IMG/VR virus record: IMGVR_UViG_3300014720_000141
Span: 1-28,280 of that record
DNA from: a virus
Reading direction: 5' to 3' (one strand)
Length of the DNA: 28,280 nucleotides
Of this stretch, positions 1 through 9,099 are shown one piece after another (position 1 is the first letter of the stretch; every line of letters begins with the position of its first letter). The translations under genes and the position numbers were made by a program. The notes beneath the pieces were generated by a model. It saw only the letters and a list, made by a program, of their open reading frames with translations, did no database searches and had not been told where the DNA came from.

Positions 1-3000
1 AAGGTTCCCACTCCTTAAATGTTTGATATGTTCTTATCTCAACACTAAACGGATCCTCCAGAAATGTTTTGGTGAAAAAATCTACAGCTACGTTAAATAC
101 GTAAGAACCACTAGTTATTGGTAATAGATAAGCTTCATTTATCTTGAAATCTACAGGTGAGAAATCTTCTGAAATTTTTATTATTTTAACATCATAATTT
201 CTATGGGTAATAGTACTTGTTCCAACAAAGCTAGCTTCCCCGGTAATATCTAAAATACGATGAGTTATAGGTATAACATTTTTCGCAAGCCAAAGTTTTA
301 ATCCATGTAATTTTACAAGAGCCTCTATTACTGAATAATGCAATACATAATTTCCTTCTCTATCGGTTATTTTATAGGCTAAGTTAAGTAGTTTTGTAGC
401 GGTGTATTTGGGATTAGGTAAATTTAATTTCAAGAAATCTTTTTCATTCCAGCCCTTTATTGTATTATCAAAAATATCAGGTATTTCAACTTTGAATAAT
501 TTACCAAAATTTTGTGATTTTGTATCAGTATTTCTGTAATATTCATTCAGAATTAGATCATTATACCCGAAGTAATTAATACTATTGATTATAGCTTTGT
601 AACTTCCTACATAGTGGAATATCTCATCTCTAGTATAAAGAAACTCTTTTCTTTTAGGATTCAGAAAATTCCAATCAACACCCTGCTCATCTATATTATA
701 TTCTTTAAATATCCAAGAGATTTCAGGTGATAAATCCTTACCAGTGTTTGATATTTCAACTGCGTATCTTGGATCTTCTATTTCTGTTTGTGATGCAAAA
801 TTGAAATTAGCGATTAATTTATCAACAACAAAAATAGTTGTCTTCAAAAACGTGTCAAAACCAGTAGAAGGATAATCATACACCACATTCGATTCTGGTA
901 TGAATGAATCTTCCAAAAAATCAACAACAATTTGTTTTGGATATATCTCTAGTATTTTTACGTTTATACCATTATTATAGGATATGTATTGATCTTTTAG
1001 ATTTGTGATATCTATAAGATTAATTTGTATAATTTGATTCTTTATAAATCCTCTTGGTTGATTATTCTGATCCTGCAAGAAATTTTCATTTGAATTTGGA
1101 TCAAGTGTAATTTTACCGATTATTTTATCCAAAAGTTGATCTAATGATAAATCTACCCGATTGTTATTTTCAATAGTAGGAGTCACCGAGAATGTTGCAA
1201 CATCTCTTTTTAATAATTGTAAAGAATTACTACTAACCCCTTCTATTTTTGAGTTGAATCCAATAAAAATTTCTTGTGATTGTGGTAAAAAACTGAAATT
1301 CGTATTTGTATTAACAAAGGGTAATTCATAATAAACCTCATCAAAAATTGTTTGTTGATACTTTGGATCTTTTATTTTAGCTAAATCTCTATTTGGTTTC
1401 TTATTGAGAACAATTTCGGCCAATGGTTTGGGGCCCGAATACGAATATGATCCAGATGTTTCAAGTAAATTACCAGAAAAATCAAAAAGAAAAAAATCTG
1501 TATTTGTGGGATCTTCCCATTTCCAGATAAATTTCGTTTTGTAGCTCGCTTGGTAATCATAATTTTCTCTTGGTTTTCTAATGAATTCTCTACCTTTTAC
1601 CCAATAAGTATTTTCGGGCACATAGTTTTGATCTAGAGATCCAAAATATTCACCGGATATCTCTTCAAAATTTTGAATTACCGAAGCCTGTGATATAACA
1701 ATCTGAACACTTACCTCAATCAATTTATTTAGGGAAGGCTGTAGAAACAAAATACTTCTACGTTGTGGATTATGTGTATTTACGTTAAGATTAGCTAGTG
1801 TTGTAAAGGAATATTTTGTAAGACCCGTGAGTGAATTGATTACAGTTGCTTTGTTAGTTAATCCAACATAGAAGTTTTGATCTACTGGATTTATGGAAAT
1901 ACGACCATTATTAGCAAAATTACTAGAATATACATTATTGAGCGCATCATCGAATCCATATAATTTACCGGCTGGATCAATTAATATAGAGATATCTCTA
2001 TCAGTATTGTAAGAAAAAAAAGAGTTTTCTGTGCTATCAACAGTAATTGCATATGGATTAGAGACTGTTCCGCCTTTTATAGTATAGATTGTATTATTAG
2101 CAAGTCCAATAATTGTTGAAGAAGGTGGATGATAGAATATATCTCTTCCTAAATTAGTTATAGAATAAGATGCTGATACCTCTCTTGTTTGCGCGTCAAT
2201 CTCTACGAGCTTACTAGTTTGTGTAGTAGCATAAACCTTCTTTTCAACCTCATTTATTTCTATTCTTCTTCCGTTTTGTAAAAGATCGTGATTTTTAAGA
2301 AGTGTATGGTTCTTATCATAAATCAAAAAATCATTCTCGTAAGTGAGTGTTACATAAATATCACCATTTGAAGGGTTTATCTCCAAATCATAAGGTTCTT
2401 GTACTGAAAAAGTAGAAACAATTTCATCAGAAAATGTATTTATTTTATAGATTAAGAACTGAGTAGCAACATAAAGATAACCGTTATAGGTATTATTTCT
2501 TAAAAATCTAGATCCTGAATTTCCAACAAGTGTAATGTTTTTAAGACGATATTTTGAGACCGCATTAAAAGATTCAAGACTATTACCTAGTACATAGTAT
2601 TTTTGAGAAATCGGTGTATATAATACATCAATTGCACCTGATAAAATATTTTGTGAAGAGAGAAAATAACTTGATATTTGACTAAAAGTTCCAGTGAAAA
2701 AAGAACTTGTCCAAGCTCCAATACTGAACTCTGAGCCAATAACATTTGAGTAGGGTTGACAATAAGTATAGGTGAACCCATCCGGATAAGTTACAACTAT
2801 GTCATCAACATCTCTACAAGGTGAAGCCCAGAATGGTCCTTCGTAACTTAAATTCATAAACATTCTAAAGAGGTTTACTATGTTATAATCGCGGTTATTA
2901 TAGGTAAAGGTTGAGTTCAACAGGGATACTGGCATTCCCAATGAAAAGTTAACATCATAAAAATCTTGTGTATTACTAGCAGTGATCCCTAGATAGTTAC

Positions 3001-5107
3001 CCAATACAAGTGCGTTGGATGTAATAAGATTACCTAGATTTCCCGATGCTTTAATAATAAAATTTTCACTAGAATCACCAGGTAAAAGATTAAGATGGGT
3101 GTTGAAAACCAAGGTTCTAACTTTTGTAATATCTTGTGTGTTAATCTCTAATGTCGTATCATTGATACGCACAACAAATACTCCTAATTGATTAAGGTAG
3201 GCTTGCCAGGTGGATACAAAACTATCTAGTGTTTCTTTGACCAAATATCCAGAGCTAGAAGTAGCAGAAGTTACTGCAAATTCTTGACCGTTCAAATTAA
3301 GACCAAGTCTTGGTCCTACTCTAGAAAATTCACCTACATAATAAAGAATATCATATTTTGCAGTTGTACCAACACGAACCGAAAATCTTAACTCTACGTT
3401 TGGATAAAAACTAGAAATATTCACTATATCATAATAAGCAGTACCCCATTTACTGGAGAGTGTGATAACAATGCCTAATTTTGATAATTCAGCGAAGTGG
3501 TTATCTCTCCACGCCTTTAAGGTGAGGTTAATCGTCTTTTCTAGATCAATAGATAGTCCGTTGTAAGCCCAAACCGTATCTTGGTGATAAATTTGTGAGT
3601 TTACAGTAATCTCAATTCCAAAATCATCGATATCAGAAAAGTAAATATTATAGTTAAAGATCTGTGAGAAATCTCTATTTTTTTCAGTGATTAAAACTTC
3701 ACTCACTTCTAAATTACGATTATAGTTAACTTCACTTGAAGTAATATCGGTTAAATAGCTGTTTTTGTAGAACTTAAGATCAAAGTATTTAGAGGAGTAT
3801 TGGGGTTTCACTAGAAGTTTTCTACCATCGAAAGAAAGAATAAGCCCAAACTTCAAGAATTCATCTTCAAACTTATCAACAAATTTAGCAATGTTTTGTG
3901 TATTGGTAAGATTTTGTGGTGAATAAGTTCCACCCTCAAAAATCAGAACATTGTTATTCAATTGAATAGTTGCACCAGAAAGGTTTTCATTTATAACGGT
4001 AGTTTTTAGTGGTAGATAATCAGGTGAATCTGACCAATAGAGTGTATCGGATGGATAAACCGGTGAGTTAATACTGTGTGTATAGGATTGAATACACTGG
4101 TAAATTCTTCCATTATAAACTACCAAATCTCGATTTGAAAAAAACCGATTAGTAAGTATCTGATTGAAACTCAATACGTTATCTACCTGAAGTACAGAAC
4201 TATTTAATGTAGACTCAGGTATATAGAACGTGCTGCCGGGTTTTAAGAAATCTCCGATACTACTCGAAAAAAAGATATTACTACCACTGAGACCTAGATT
4301 ACCTTGATAGATTATGGGAAGTCTTGTAAGAAGTGTTAGTCGAGCTATAATATTATCATCTATATCTACGGAATCTTCAAAAAAGTAATATTCTAAATAT
4401 TCACTATCTTTAAGATTTTTATTGGATATAGTATAAATACCATCATTTTTAGAAGAATTTACAACAGTAAGTTTTCTTCCATTAAAAACTCTTTTATCGA
4501 AATATTGTTCTGACCAACTTGATAATTTGGTTGAACCATCAGAATATCGATAATCACCAACAGAAAGGAAATTAACACCAGAAACAGTAACACCTACATA
4601 ACTATTGGGATTTGAATACGAACCAGACCAATTTGAATAAAAACTAGAATTACTTTGTGTTGATATGATCATCACTGCATCCTTCTTAGTATCAACTACT
4701 TGATAAATTGTATTAGTATCCCCTAAATTAAAGATGTTACTCTCAAATCTTAAAAAAGATCCTTTAGGAAAGTTTCTTTCAAAGTTTGGGCCAGAAATCC
4801 ACTTCGAGTAGAATGTATTATCACGATTCTCTGGTTCTACCTTTGATACCTTAAAACTTTGAGTAGAAGATCCATAGTAATCTAGACCTCTTTCATTGAA
4901 AAGTTGCCACTTCTCAAGTACCATTTTATCGGATAAGTAATCAAAGGCATCAATTTTTTCGAATGAGTAAAGACCATAAGTTCTGAAGGTGTCTGATGAA
5001 TTTTCAGAAAATATCAAATCAGCTTCCCATATTTGGGATTCTGCGTTCCACTTAGTGTTTATCTGGTTACCTTCTTTATCAAAGAAAATAAGTTTTTCTT
5101 CTATCAC
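1..5107 (-). CDS. Giant virion-type protein (tail/baseplate candidate), partial, runs off left edge
   Basis: Reading the minus strand from about 5107 gives one uninterrupted frame to base 1 (about 1,702 codons) with no stop, so the C-terminus lies outside the window. An in-frame TAG sits just upstream near 5141 and no ATG occurs before codon 62 (4924); GTG at 5107 is the best start I can offer, lying about 22 bases downstream of a TATATA late-promoter-like run. Composition is rich in Ser, Asn, Tyr and Asp with many short beta-strand-like stretches and no signal peptide. Roughly residues 850-1140 (about 2560-1690) contain repeated units such as NGYLYVATQFLIYKI, NGDIYVTLTYENDFLIYD, EKKVYATTQTSKLVEID and DQNFYVGLTNKATVIN, which look like blades of a YVTN/NHL-type beta-propeller. 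Size, location among T4-type genes and all-beta character suggest a tail or baseplate component; this is inference. Alternatives are an adhesin or a large structural protein of another virion part. Confidence 0.8.
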   Translation of the reverse strand, partial: MIEEKLIFFDKEGNQINTKWNAESQIWEADLIFSENSSDTFRTYGLYSFEKIDAFDYLSDKMVLEKWQLFNERGLDYYGSSTQSFKVSKVEPENRDNTFYSKWISGPNFERNFPKGSFLRFESNIFNLGDTNTIYQVVDTKKDAVMIISTQSNSSFYSNWSGSYSNPNSYVGVTVSGVNFLSVGDYRYSDGSTKLSSWSEQYFDKRVFNGRKLTVVNSSKNDGIYTISNKNLKDSEYLEYYFFEDSVDIDDNIIARLTLLTRLPIIYQGNLGLSGSNIFFSSSIGDFLKPGSTFYIPESTLNSSVLQVDNVLSFNQILTNRFFSNRDLVVYNGRIYQCIQSYTHSINSPVYPSDTLYWSDSPDYLPLKTTVINENLSGATIQLNNNVLIFEGGTYSPQNLTNTQNIAKFVDKFEDEFLKFGLILSFDGRKLLVKPQYSSKYFDLKFYKNSYLTDITSSEVNYNRNLEVSEVLITEKNRDFSQIFNYNIYFSDIDDFGIEITVNSQIYHQDTVWAYNGLSIDLEKTINLTLKAWRDNHFAELSKLGIVITLSSKWGTAYYDIVNISSFYPNVELRFSVRVGTTAKYDILYYVGEFSRVGPRLGLNLNGQEFAVTSATSSSGYLVKETLDSFVSTWQAYLNQLGVFVVRINDTTLEINTQDITKVRTLVFNTHLNLLPGDSSENFIIKASGNLGNLITSNALVLGNYLGITASNTQDFYDVNFSLGMPVSLLNSTFTYNNRDYNIVNLFRMFMNLSYEGPFWASPCRDVDDIVVTYPDGFTYTYCQPYSNVIGSEFSIGAWTSSFFTGTFSQISSYFLSSQNILSGAIDVLYTPISQKYYVLGNSLESFNAVSKYRLKNITLVGNSGSRFLRNNTYNGYLYVATQFLIYKINTFSDEIVSTFSVQEPYDLEINPSNGDIYVTLTYENDFLIYDKNHTLLKNHDLLQNGRRIEINEVEKKVYATTQTSKLVEIDAQTREVSASYSITNLGRDIFYHPPSSTIIGLANNTIYTIKGGTVSNPYAITVDSTENSFFSYNTDRDISILIDPAGKLYGFDDALNNVYSSNFANNGRISINPVDQNFYVGLTNKATVINSLTGLTKYSFTTLANLNVNTHNPQRRSILFLQPSLNKLIEVSVQIVISQASVIQNFEEISGEYFGSLDQNYVPENTYWVKGREFIRKPRENYDYQASYKTKFIWKWEDPTNTDFFLFDFSGNLLETSGSYSYSGPKPLAEIVLNKKPNRDLAKIKDPKYQQTIFDEVYYELPFVNTNTNFSFLPQSQEIFIGFNSKIEGVSSNSLQLLKRDVATFSVTPTIENNNRVDLSLDQLLDKIIGKITLDPNSNENFLQDQNNQPRGFIKNQIIQINLIDITNLKDQYISYNNGINVKILEIYPKQIVVDFLEDSFIPESNVVYDYPSTGFDTFLKTTIFVVDKLIANFNFASQTEIEDPRYAVEISNTGKDLSPEISWIFKEYNIDEQGVDWNFLNPKRKEFLYTRDEIFHYVGSYKAIINSINYFGYNDLILNEYYRNTDTKSQNFGKLFKVEIPDIFDNTIKGWNEKDFLKLNLPNPKYTATKLLNLAYKITDREGNYVLHYSVIEALVKLHGLKLWLAKNVIPITHRILDITGEASFVGTSTITHRNYDVKIIKISEDFSPVDFKINEAYLLPITSGSYVFNVAVDFFTKTFLEDPFSVEIRTYQTFKEWEP

Positions 5108-5127
5108 TTTTTGAGTTTCAAATTTAG

Positions 5128-5140
5128 ATATATATATAAA
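5128..5140. promoter_or_regulatory. Late-promoter-like element between divergent genes
   Basis: ATATATATATAAA lies between the giant minus-strand gene and the plus-strand gene at 5169. It resembles the T4 late promoter TATAAATA and is nearly self-complementary, so it could serve both directions: about 22 bases from the GTG at 5107 and about 29 from the ATG at 5169. Confidence 0.5.
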
Positions 5141-5168
5141 CTAACAAAAAATACCCCTAAAGAAAGTT

Positions 5169-5756
5169 ATGGAAAATATTTACGAGAATATATTAAAGTT
5201 TGACGACTTCATAGGTCAAAAGCCGAGTAGTAATCTAACTTATCATCTAGAAAATAAAATATCAGTTCTAGAAAACATATTTAGACCGGGTTCAACTTCA
5301 TTTTTTGAGTTACTAAGAGAATCAAGAAATTTTCAAGAGTTACTAGATGATGGTGATCGAGTTCTTTTTGAAGAAAGTGATCTAGGTCTTTGGGATCGGT
5401 TTGAAGGTGAGATGGTTCCACTTGATCTTCCTATGCTTTGTGATGAGTTCATCACCGAAGCTGAGTATAATGGAAAAAAAGTAAGTCTTGGAAAACCCAT
5501 GAGAAGTTCAGGACCTAAAAAGTATAAGGTTTATGTTAAAAATCCAAAGACAGGAAGGGTTAAAGTGGTACATTTTGGTGATTTAAAAGGTGGGTTGACT
5601 GCTAAAGTTAGTGATCCCAAAGCAAGAGCTAGATTTTCCAAAAGGCACAATTGTCCGGAAAAAAAAGATAAAATGACTGCTGGGTACTGGAGTTGTAGGC
5701 TCACAAAATTTCCACATTTATTTTCCACAAAAAAAACCTATTCAGGTTACTGGTAA
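5169..5756 (+). CDS. Conserved phage protein with basic HNC...YWSCR C-terminal domain (DUF5872-like)
   Basis: A 195-residue protein. The N-terminal half is acidic and predicted helical. The C-terminal half (about residues 98-190) is strongly basic, running from NGKKVSLGKPMRSSGPKKYK through VYVKNPKTGRVKVVHFGD to KARARFSKRHNC and YWSCRL. From memory this matches a small domain seen in many T4-like phages and large DNA viruses, filed as DUF5872, with conserved Arg/Lys, HNC and YWSCR positions; its function is unknown to me. It may bind nucleic acid or act in capsid assembly, but this is speculation. The start is preceded by an A-rich leader (AAAGAAAGTT). An inverted repeat follows the stop. Assignment to the domain family is by eye only. 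Confidence 0.8.
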   Translation: MENIYENILKFDDFIGQKPSSNLTYHLENKISVLENIFRPGSTSFFELLRESRNFQELLDDGDRVLFEESDLGLWDRFEGEMVPLDLPMLCDEFITEAEYNGKKVSLGKPMRSSGPKKYKVYVKNPKTGRVKVVHFGDLKGGLTAKVSDPKARARFSKRHNCPEKKDKMTAGYWSCRLTKFPHLFSTKKTYSGYW

Positions 5757-5767
5757 AGAAAAGAATG

Positions 5768-5794
5768 TTTATATGTCTAGACTAGACATATAAA
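5768..5794. repeat. Perfect 13-bp inverted repeat with 1-nt centre
   Basis: TTTATATGTCTAG, one A, then CTAGACATATAAA: a perfect 27-base palindrome in the gap between the genes at 5169 and 5846. As RNA it would fold as an 11-bp stem with a 5-base loop. No T-tract follows, so it is not a standard intrinsic terminator; an operator or an RNA stability/processing hairpin is possible. Confidence 0.75.
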
Positions 5795-5831
5795 GAATAT
5801 TGCAGTTTTTGATGAAAAATCTATTTTAAAT

Positions 5832-5839
5832 TATAAAAA
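5832..5839 (+). promoter_or_regulatory. Possible late-promoter-like element before the mini-cupin gene
   Basis: TATAAAAA, one mismatch class away from the T4 late consensus TATAAATA, lies about 7 bases upstream of the ATG at 5846. The A-rich context makes chance occurrence likely. Confidence 0.3.
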
Positions 5840-5845
5840 AATACT

Positions 5846-6112
5846 ATGAAACTACCTTTTGATGAAAAATTTATAGAAAACAATACATTCATACGTATTT
5901 TCGATCAACATACTGATTCTGGAGATTATGTTTGGCACCGAGATCGGGAAGACAGAATAATAGAATCATTAGAGCACACAGATTGGATGATACAGATAGA
6001 TAACGAACTTCCACAAAAAATATCCGGTCAAATTTTCATACCACAAGGAGTTTATCACCGAGTAATCAAAGGTTCTGGTGATCTTAAGATAAAACTGATT
6101 AAACTTTCTTGA
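5846..6112 (+). CDS. Small cupin-fold protein (mini-cupin)
   Basis: An 88-residue protein about the size of a single cupin barrel. GQIFIPQGVYHRV (about residues 61-73) fits the second cupin motif, G-(X)n-P-X-G-X-X-H. The first motif appears in degenerate form as SGDYVWHRDRED (about residues 26-37), with His32 and Asp34 in place of the usual HxH, and downstream Glu residues. The conserved histidines make a metal site plausible (known for the cupin family), but no enzymatic activity can be assigned. It is a free-standing gene preceded by an A-rich leader and a palindrome. Because it sits between virion-type genes it may be a structural or regulatory protein rather than an enzyme. Confidence 0.7.
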   Translation: MKLPFDEKFIENNTFIRIFDQHTDSGDYVWHRDREDRIIESLEHTDWMIQIDNELPQKISGQIFIPQGVYHRVIKGSGDLKIKLIKLS

Positions 6113-6140
6113 ATATTTAGAGATTGATAGTTCACTTTTA

Positions 6141-6149
6141 GATATATAG
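6141..6149 (+). promoter_or_regulatory. Late-promoter-like element before the Thr/Pro repeat gene
   Basis: GATATATAG lies about 8 bases upstream of the ATG at 6157 and matches the TATATAG element found before many genes here. The implied leader is very short. Confidence 0.45.
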
Positions 6150-6156
6150 TCTATAT

Positions 6157-7461
6157 ATGGCTACAGTAACATTTGAGGCTAGTCCGCTTACCAACTGCAC
6201 TTTACAACTTATTTTTCCAAGTGGAGGTGGAGTTCTTAATATTACCTCTACTTTTAGTTTTCCGTGGACTTTCAATCCGGTTTTATATGGGAGAGGTACA
6301 GATGAGCTGAATGGAACTTATATTTTCAACTGTGATGGGTGTGATTACACGGTTTTAGTATCTGATTATATTCTAACACCAACACCAACATTAACTGTCA
6401 CACAAACACCAACTGTAACACCTTCTACAACACCTACAAAAACACCAGGTGCTTCACCGGATTCGACACCAACTGTTACACCAACCCCTACTCTAACTTC
6501 TACAAATACATCAACACCAACAGTTACAGGTACACCTGGAGCTTCACCCACAATTACACCAACTATTACACCCACACCAACATCCACAAATACTCAAACA
6601 CCAACCCCAACTCCAACAATAACATCTACAGGAACACCAGGTGCCTCACCATCAGAAACTCCAACTGAAACACCAACTGAAACACCCACACCAACAGTTA
6701 CTAAAACCCCTGGTGCATCTGCTGATCCAACTCCTACTAATACCAAAACACCAACTACTACACCGACTACAACACCAACTGGTACATCTACACCAACGAT
6801 AACACCAACTGGTACATCTACACCAACGATAACACCAACTGGTACATCTACACCAACAATAACACCTACAGTCACACCTAGTTTATCATGCAAATTATGT
6901 GTAACTTACACTATTGATCAAACAGGAGTGGCTACAGGATACTATTCCTATTTGAATTGTAACGGTGATATAATAACAAGTTTTGCAGTTCTATCGGATT
7001 CTGTTATCGAAACAGAATGTATAGCTTCCGGAGAAATAACTTGGATTTCTGGTGGTTCGGGTATTGTTTCTCCGAATGTTGGTATCTGTGGTAATGTATG
7101 TATTCCATCACCTACACCATCGAAAACACCAACTCGGACACCCACAAAAACACCAACAGTCACTCCAACAAAAACACCAACCCCAACTCAAACCCTGTTC
7201 ATGTTCATGGGAAGGTCTACACCTGATGCTATCAACAGCCCAGGCGCTTGCCACACATACCAACCCACAAGAGCCTACTATAGTACGAAATCAATTAATT
7301 CACTCATAAATGGTGATATTATTTATGACAACATCGGTTTAACTCAACCCACAAATGGCGGGCAAAAATGGATCGCACTGACTGCTGAAGGTCAAGGTAA
7401 CAAGAAACCATTCCAGATCAATACGAATGGATCGATTATGTCAGTATATTACTGCCTATAA
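6157..7461 (+). CDS. Thr/Pro-rich repeat surface or virion protein
   Basis: A 434-residue protein with four parts. Residues 1-70 form a beta-rich N-terminal domain with two pairs of Cys (NCT, NCDGCD). Residues about 72-243 are low-complexity Thr/Pro with recurring TPGASP and PTPT units, including three near-identical ten-residue [10 protein letters not shown] units. Residues about 244-320 form a second Cys-containing domain beginning [14 protein letters not shown] second short Thr/Pro stalk follows, then a C-terminal domain (about 345-434) starting [20 protein letters not shown]. There is no signal peptide, so it is probably a virion protein such as a decoration or fibre-associated stalk rather than a secreted one. 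The modular domain-stalk-domain layout resembles adhesive or mucin-like phage proteins; binding target unknown. Antisense frames through the repeat stay open because of composition and are not genes. Confidence 0.85.
   Translation: MATVTFEASPLTNCTLQLIFPSGGGVLNITSTFSFPWTFNPVLYGRGTDELNGTYIFNCDGCDYTVLVSDYILTPTPTLTVTQTPTVTPSTTPTKTPGASPDSTPTVTPTPTLTSTNTSTPTVTGTPGASPTITPTITPTPTSTNTQTPTPTPTITSTGTPGASPSETPTETPTETPTPTVTKTPGASADPTPTNTKTPTTTPTTTPTGTSTPTITPTGTSTPTITPTGTSTPTITPTVTPSLSCKLCVTYTIDQTGVATGYYSYLNCNGDIITSFAVLSDSVIETECIASGEITWISGGSGIVSPNVGICGNVCIPSPTPSKTPTRTPTKTPTVTPTKTPTPTQTLFMFMGRSTPDAINSPGACHTYQPTRAYYSTKSINSLINGDIIYDNIGLTQPTNGGQKWIALTAEGQGNKKPFQINTNGSIMSVYYCL
6781..6870 (+). repeat. 30-nt tandem repeat, three units, in the Thr/Pro gene
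   Basis: Units at 6781-6810 and 6811-6840 are identical and 6841-6870 differs at a few bases near its end. Each encodes [10 protein letters not shown]. Near-identity indicates recent duplication or ongoing length change. Confidence 0.9.
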
Positions 7462-7462
7462 A

Positions 7463-7488
7463 AAAAACACACCCGTAGGTGTGTTTTT
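7463..7488. terminator. Bidirectional intrinsic terminator
   Basis: AAAAACACACC, loop CGTA, GGTGTGTTTTT: a perfect 11-bp stem flanked by A and T runs, so it works in either direction. It separates the convergent genes at 6157 (+) and 7512 (-). Confidence 0.9.
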
Positions 7489-7511
7489 AGTTTAATAAAC
7501 AAATATTTTTT

Positions 7512-8177
7512 TTAAGCCTCTTGAGCTTCGGTTGGTGCCACCTCATCACCGGTTTCTGGATCTTCCCAAGAAGCAACCCATTTTTGAATATCACTTGAGA
7601 GTTGTTTAGCGTGATTATCGTAATAGTTAATAATCTTTGAGATTTCACCAATTCTTCTTAAGATATCTGCGAAAATATACGTAGAATATCCAAGACCTTT
7701 AACTTTATGTTTTGATATAAGGTGATACATATAGGTCATCTCAGTAGCGTTAGCTCTATAACCTTTTACTGAAGTATCATCTTTGTTTGAGCCTTCAGAT
7801 ACCCAAGTTCCAAGCATATCTGTTAGTTCTATAGCGATAAAAACTGTATTTACATCGTATTCGAGTTTATCACGAAGAAGTTCGGTTAGGTATTGATACT
7901 GCTTTCTGTTGATATAAAAAGTAAATCTTACATCTCTTAAGATTTTAGCATATTCATTCCACAGCCCTTGCGCATCGGCGTAAAGTACATCTTTTGTGTT
8001 ATCACTTTCGCCGTATCCGTTATTGTTTTTCATATAGTCTTCTATTTGACTTATAAGTCTGTCCATATGAACTTCATCCTCTAGATCAAGAAGTCTATAT
8101 TCGGTTTCATTTTCGAATATCGTAAGTTTTGGTTTTACCGTAGCGGTTTCAATGAGTTTTTTATTTTCGTTTTCCAT
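7512..8177 (-). CDS. Conserved phage protein of unknown function
   Basis: A 221-residue protein, soluble and mostly alpha-helical by composition, with an acidic Pro/Glu-containing tail. There is no signal peptide or membrane segment, and I recognise no catalytic motif. It is the last gene of a minus-strand series that includes the late sigma factor; its start lies within the 3' end of the preceding gene (17-base overlap), so translation is probably coupled. Notable text includes YADAQGLWNEYAKILRD and a Tyr-rich C-terminal half (GYSTYIFADILRRIGEISK). The terminator at 7463-7488 closes the unit. The consistent operon position suggests a late or assembly-related role, but no function is claimed. 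Confidence 0.75.
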   Translation of the reverse strand: MENENKKLIETATVKPKLTIFENETEYRLLDLEDEVHMDRLISQIEDYMKNNNGYGESDNTKDVLYADAQGLWNEYAKILRDVRFTFYINRKQYQYLTELLRDKLEYDVNTVFIAIELTDMLGTWVSEGSNKDDTSVKGYRANATEMTYMYHLISKHKVKGLGYSTYIFADILRRIGEISKIINYYDNHAKQLSSDIQKWVASWEDPETGDEVAPTEAQEA

Positions 8178-8616
8178 AATGTGGTTTTTTTTGTTCTACG
8201 AATCCTTGTTCAGAGTCGAGTTGTTGTTCGTTGTATAAATCTTCAATTTGATTTGCTCTACCTACTTTTTCTAATCCGTATTTCGATATAAGTGAAGTAA
8301 AAGTAGAAAGATTAGGTTTTACAAACTTTATTTTTCCAGTATCTAAATTAATACTGATTTTATCTAATTCCTGTTCGATAAGAATAGTAATACTCTCCTG
8401 GTCAAATTTTGTAAGAAGTTCTTCGTTCATACAAACAAGAAGTTCATTTTGAAGTAAAAAGTTATACTGATCCGGAACTTTTGTGATTTTAATAAGTTCT
8501 TTTTGCTCTTCATGACCGATAAATGCGAAATTAATTCCTAACGGGAAAGCTTTCGTATCAAAAATCTGGTTGAATAGGTTAATGGAGTCTTGTGAAAGAT
8601 TATAATATTTGGACAT
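8161..8616 (-). CDS. Conserved phage protein of unknown function
   Basis: A 151-residue soluble protein. The central part (about residues 50-120) reads NELLVCMNEELLTKFDQES, followed by ILIEQELDKISINLDTGKI and FVKPNLSTFTSLISKYGLEK. This pattern looks familiar from T4-like phages of Bacteroidota and marine bacteria, where it is annotated only as hypothetical, so I give no function. The C-terminus is Gln/Lys-rich (EQKKPHYGKRK). It overlaps the following gene by 17 bases. Upstream, GATATAAG near 8634-8641 (minus strand) could be a weak late-type promoter, but the gene may equally be read through from the sigma factor unit. Confidence 0.75.
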   Translation of the reverse strand: MSKYYNLSQDSINLFNQIFDTKAFPLGINFAFIGHEEQKELIKITKVPDQYNFLLQNELLVCMNEELLTKFDQESITILIEQELDKISINLDTGKIKFVKPNLSTFTSLISKYGLEKVGRANQIEDLYNEQQLDSEQGFVEQKKPHYGKRK

Positions 8617-8645
8617 TTTTTAATTGTTTGTAACTTATATCTAGC

Positions 8646-9083
8646 CTACAAAAGAAGTTTTAAAATAACTAGGCCTAATGATACAATTCCCGCTGTCCAG
8701 GGCAATACTTTCAACCAAAAAGTTCTTGCGAGTTTATCAGTATTAAATAATTTATATCCAATAACAATAAGATAAGAAAATTTATCTACTTTTTTTATTT
8801 CATAAATATCATAAAGCTCATTCAAACCTAAACTATTAAGATACTTAGCTATATTTTGTGAATAATCACGAATGTATTTTTCTGCAAAAATATCTAAATC
8901 TCTTTTTCTGAAATTATAGGGCTCGTCCAGTTCTTCTTTTGGAAGATTAATTACCGTATAAATTCTATAGACTTTATCAATACGACTAGTAAAATTCTGA
9001 AATAGATTCTCTCTATTTTTTTCTAAAGTTTTTCTATAAGTAAGATAAAGTTGTATTTTTTTACGAAGTGATACTTTATTCAT
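8646..9083 (-). CDS. Tail-anchored-type phage membrane protein
   Basis: A 145-residue protein if the ATG at 9083 is used. I prefer this start because it follows the sigma gene stop by 16 bases and has the A-rich leader (AAGAAAAAAAACAATACT) typical of this genome; the longer version from 9128 would overlap the sigma gene by 29 bases. The N-terminus is basic and helical (MNKVSLRKKIQLYLTYRKTL). The middle has a conserved-looking soluble segment (VINLPKEELDEPYNFRKRDL and SLGLNELYDIYEIKKVDKFS). A single hydrophobic segment lies at the extreme C-terminus (VLPWTAGIVSLGLVILKLLL). This places a cytoplasmic domain on the inner membrane. Function unknown. Confidence 0.75.
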   Translation of the reverse strand: MNKVSLRKKIQLYLTYRKTLEKNRENLFQNFTSRIDKVYRIYTVINLPKEELDEPYNFRKRDLDIFAEKYIRDYSQNIAKYLNSLGLNELYDIYEIKKVDKFSYLIVIGYKLFNTDKLARTFWLKVLPWTAGIVSLGLVILKLLL

Positions 9084-9099
9084 AGTATTGTTTTTTTTC

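Noticed and set aside
2587-2781. Short minus-strand reading frame of 64 codons
   Set aside because: It lies in another frame inside the continuous giant gene on the same strand and has no features of its own.
6366-6893. Antisense Val/Gly-rich reading frames opposite the Thr/Pro repeat
   Set aside because: They arise from the composition of the repeat (ACA/CCA read in reverse) and have no independent start signals.
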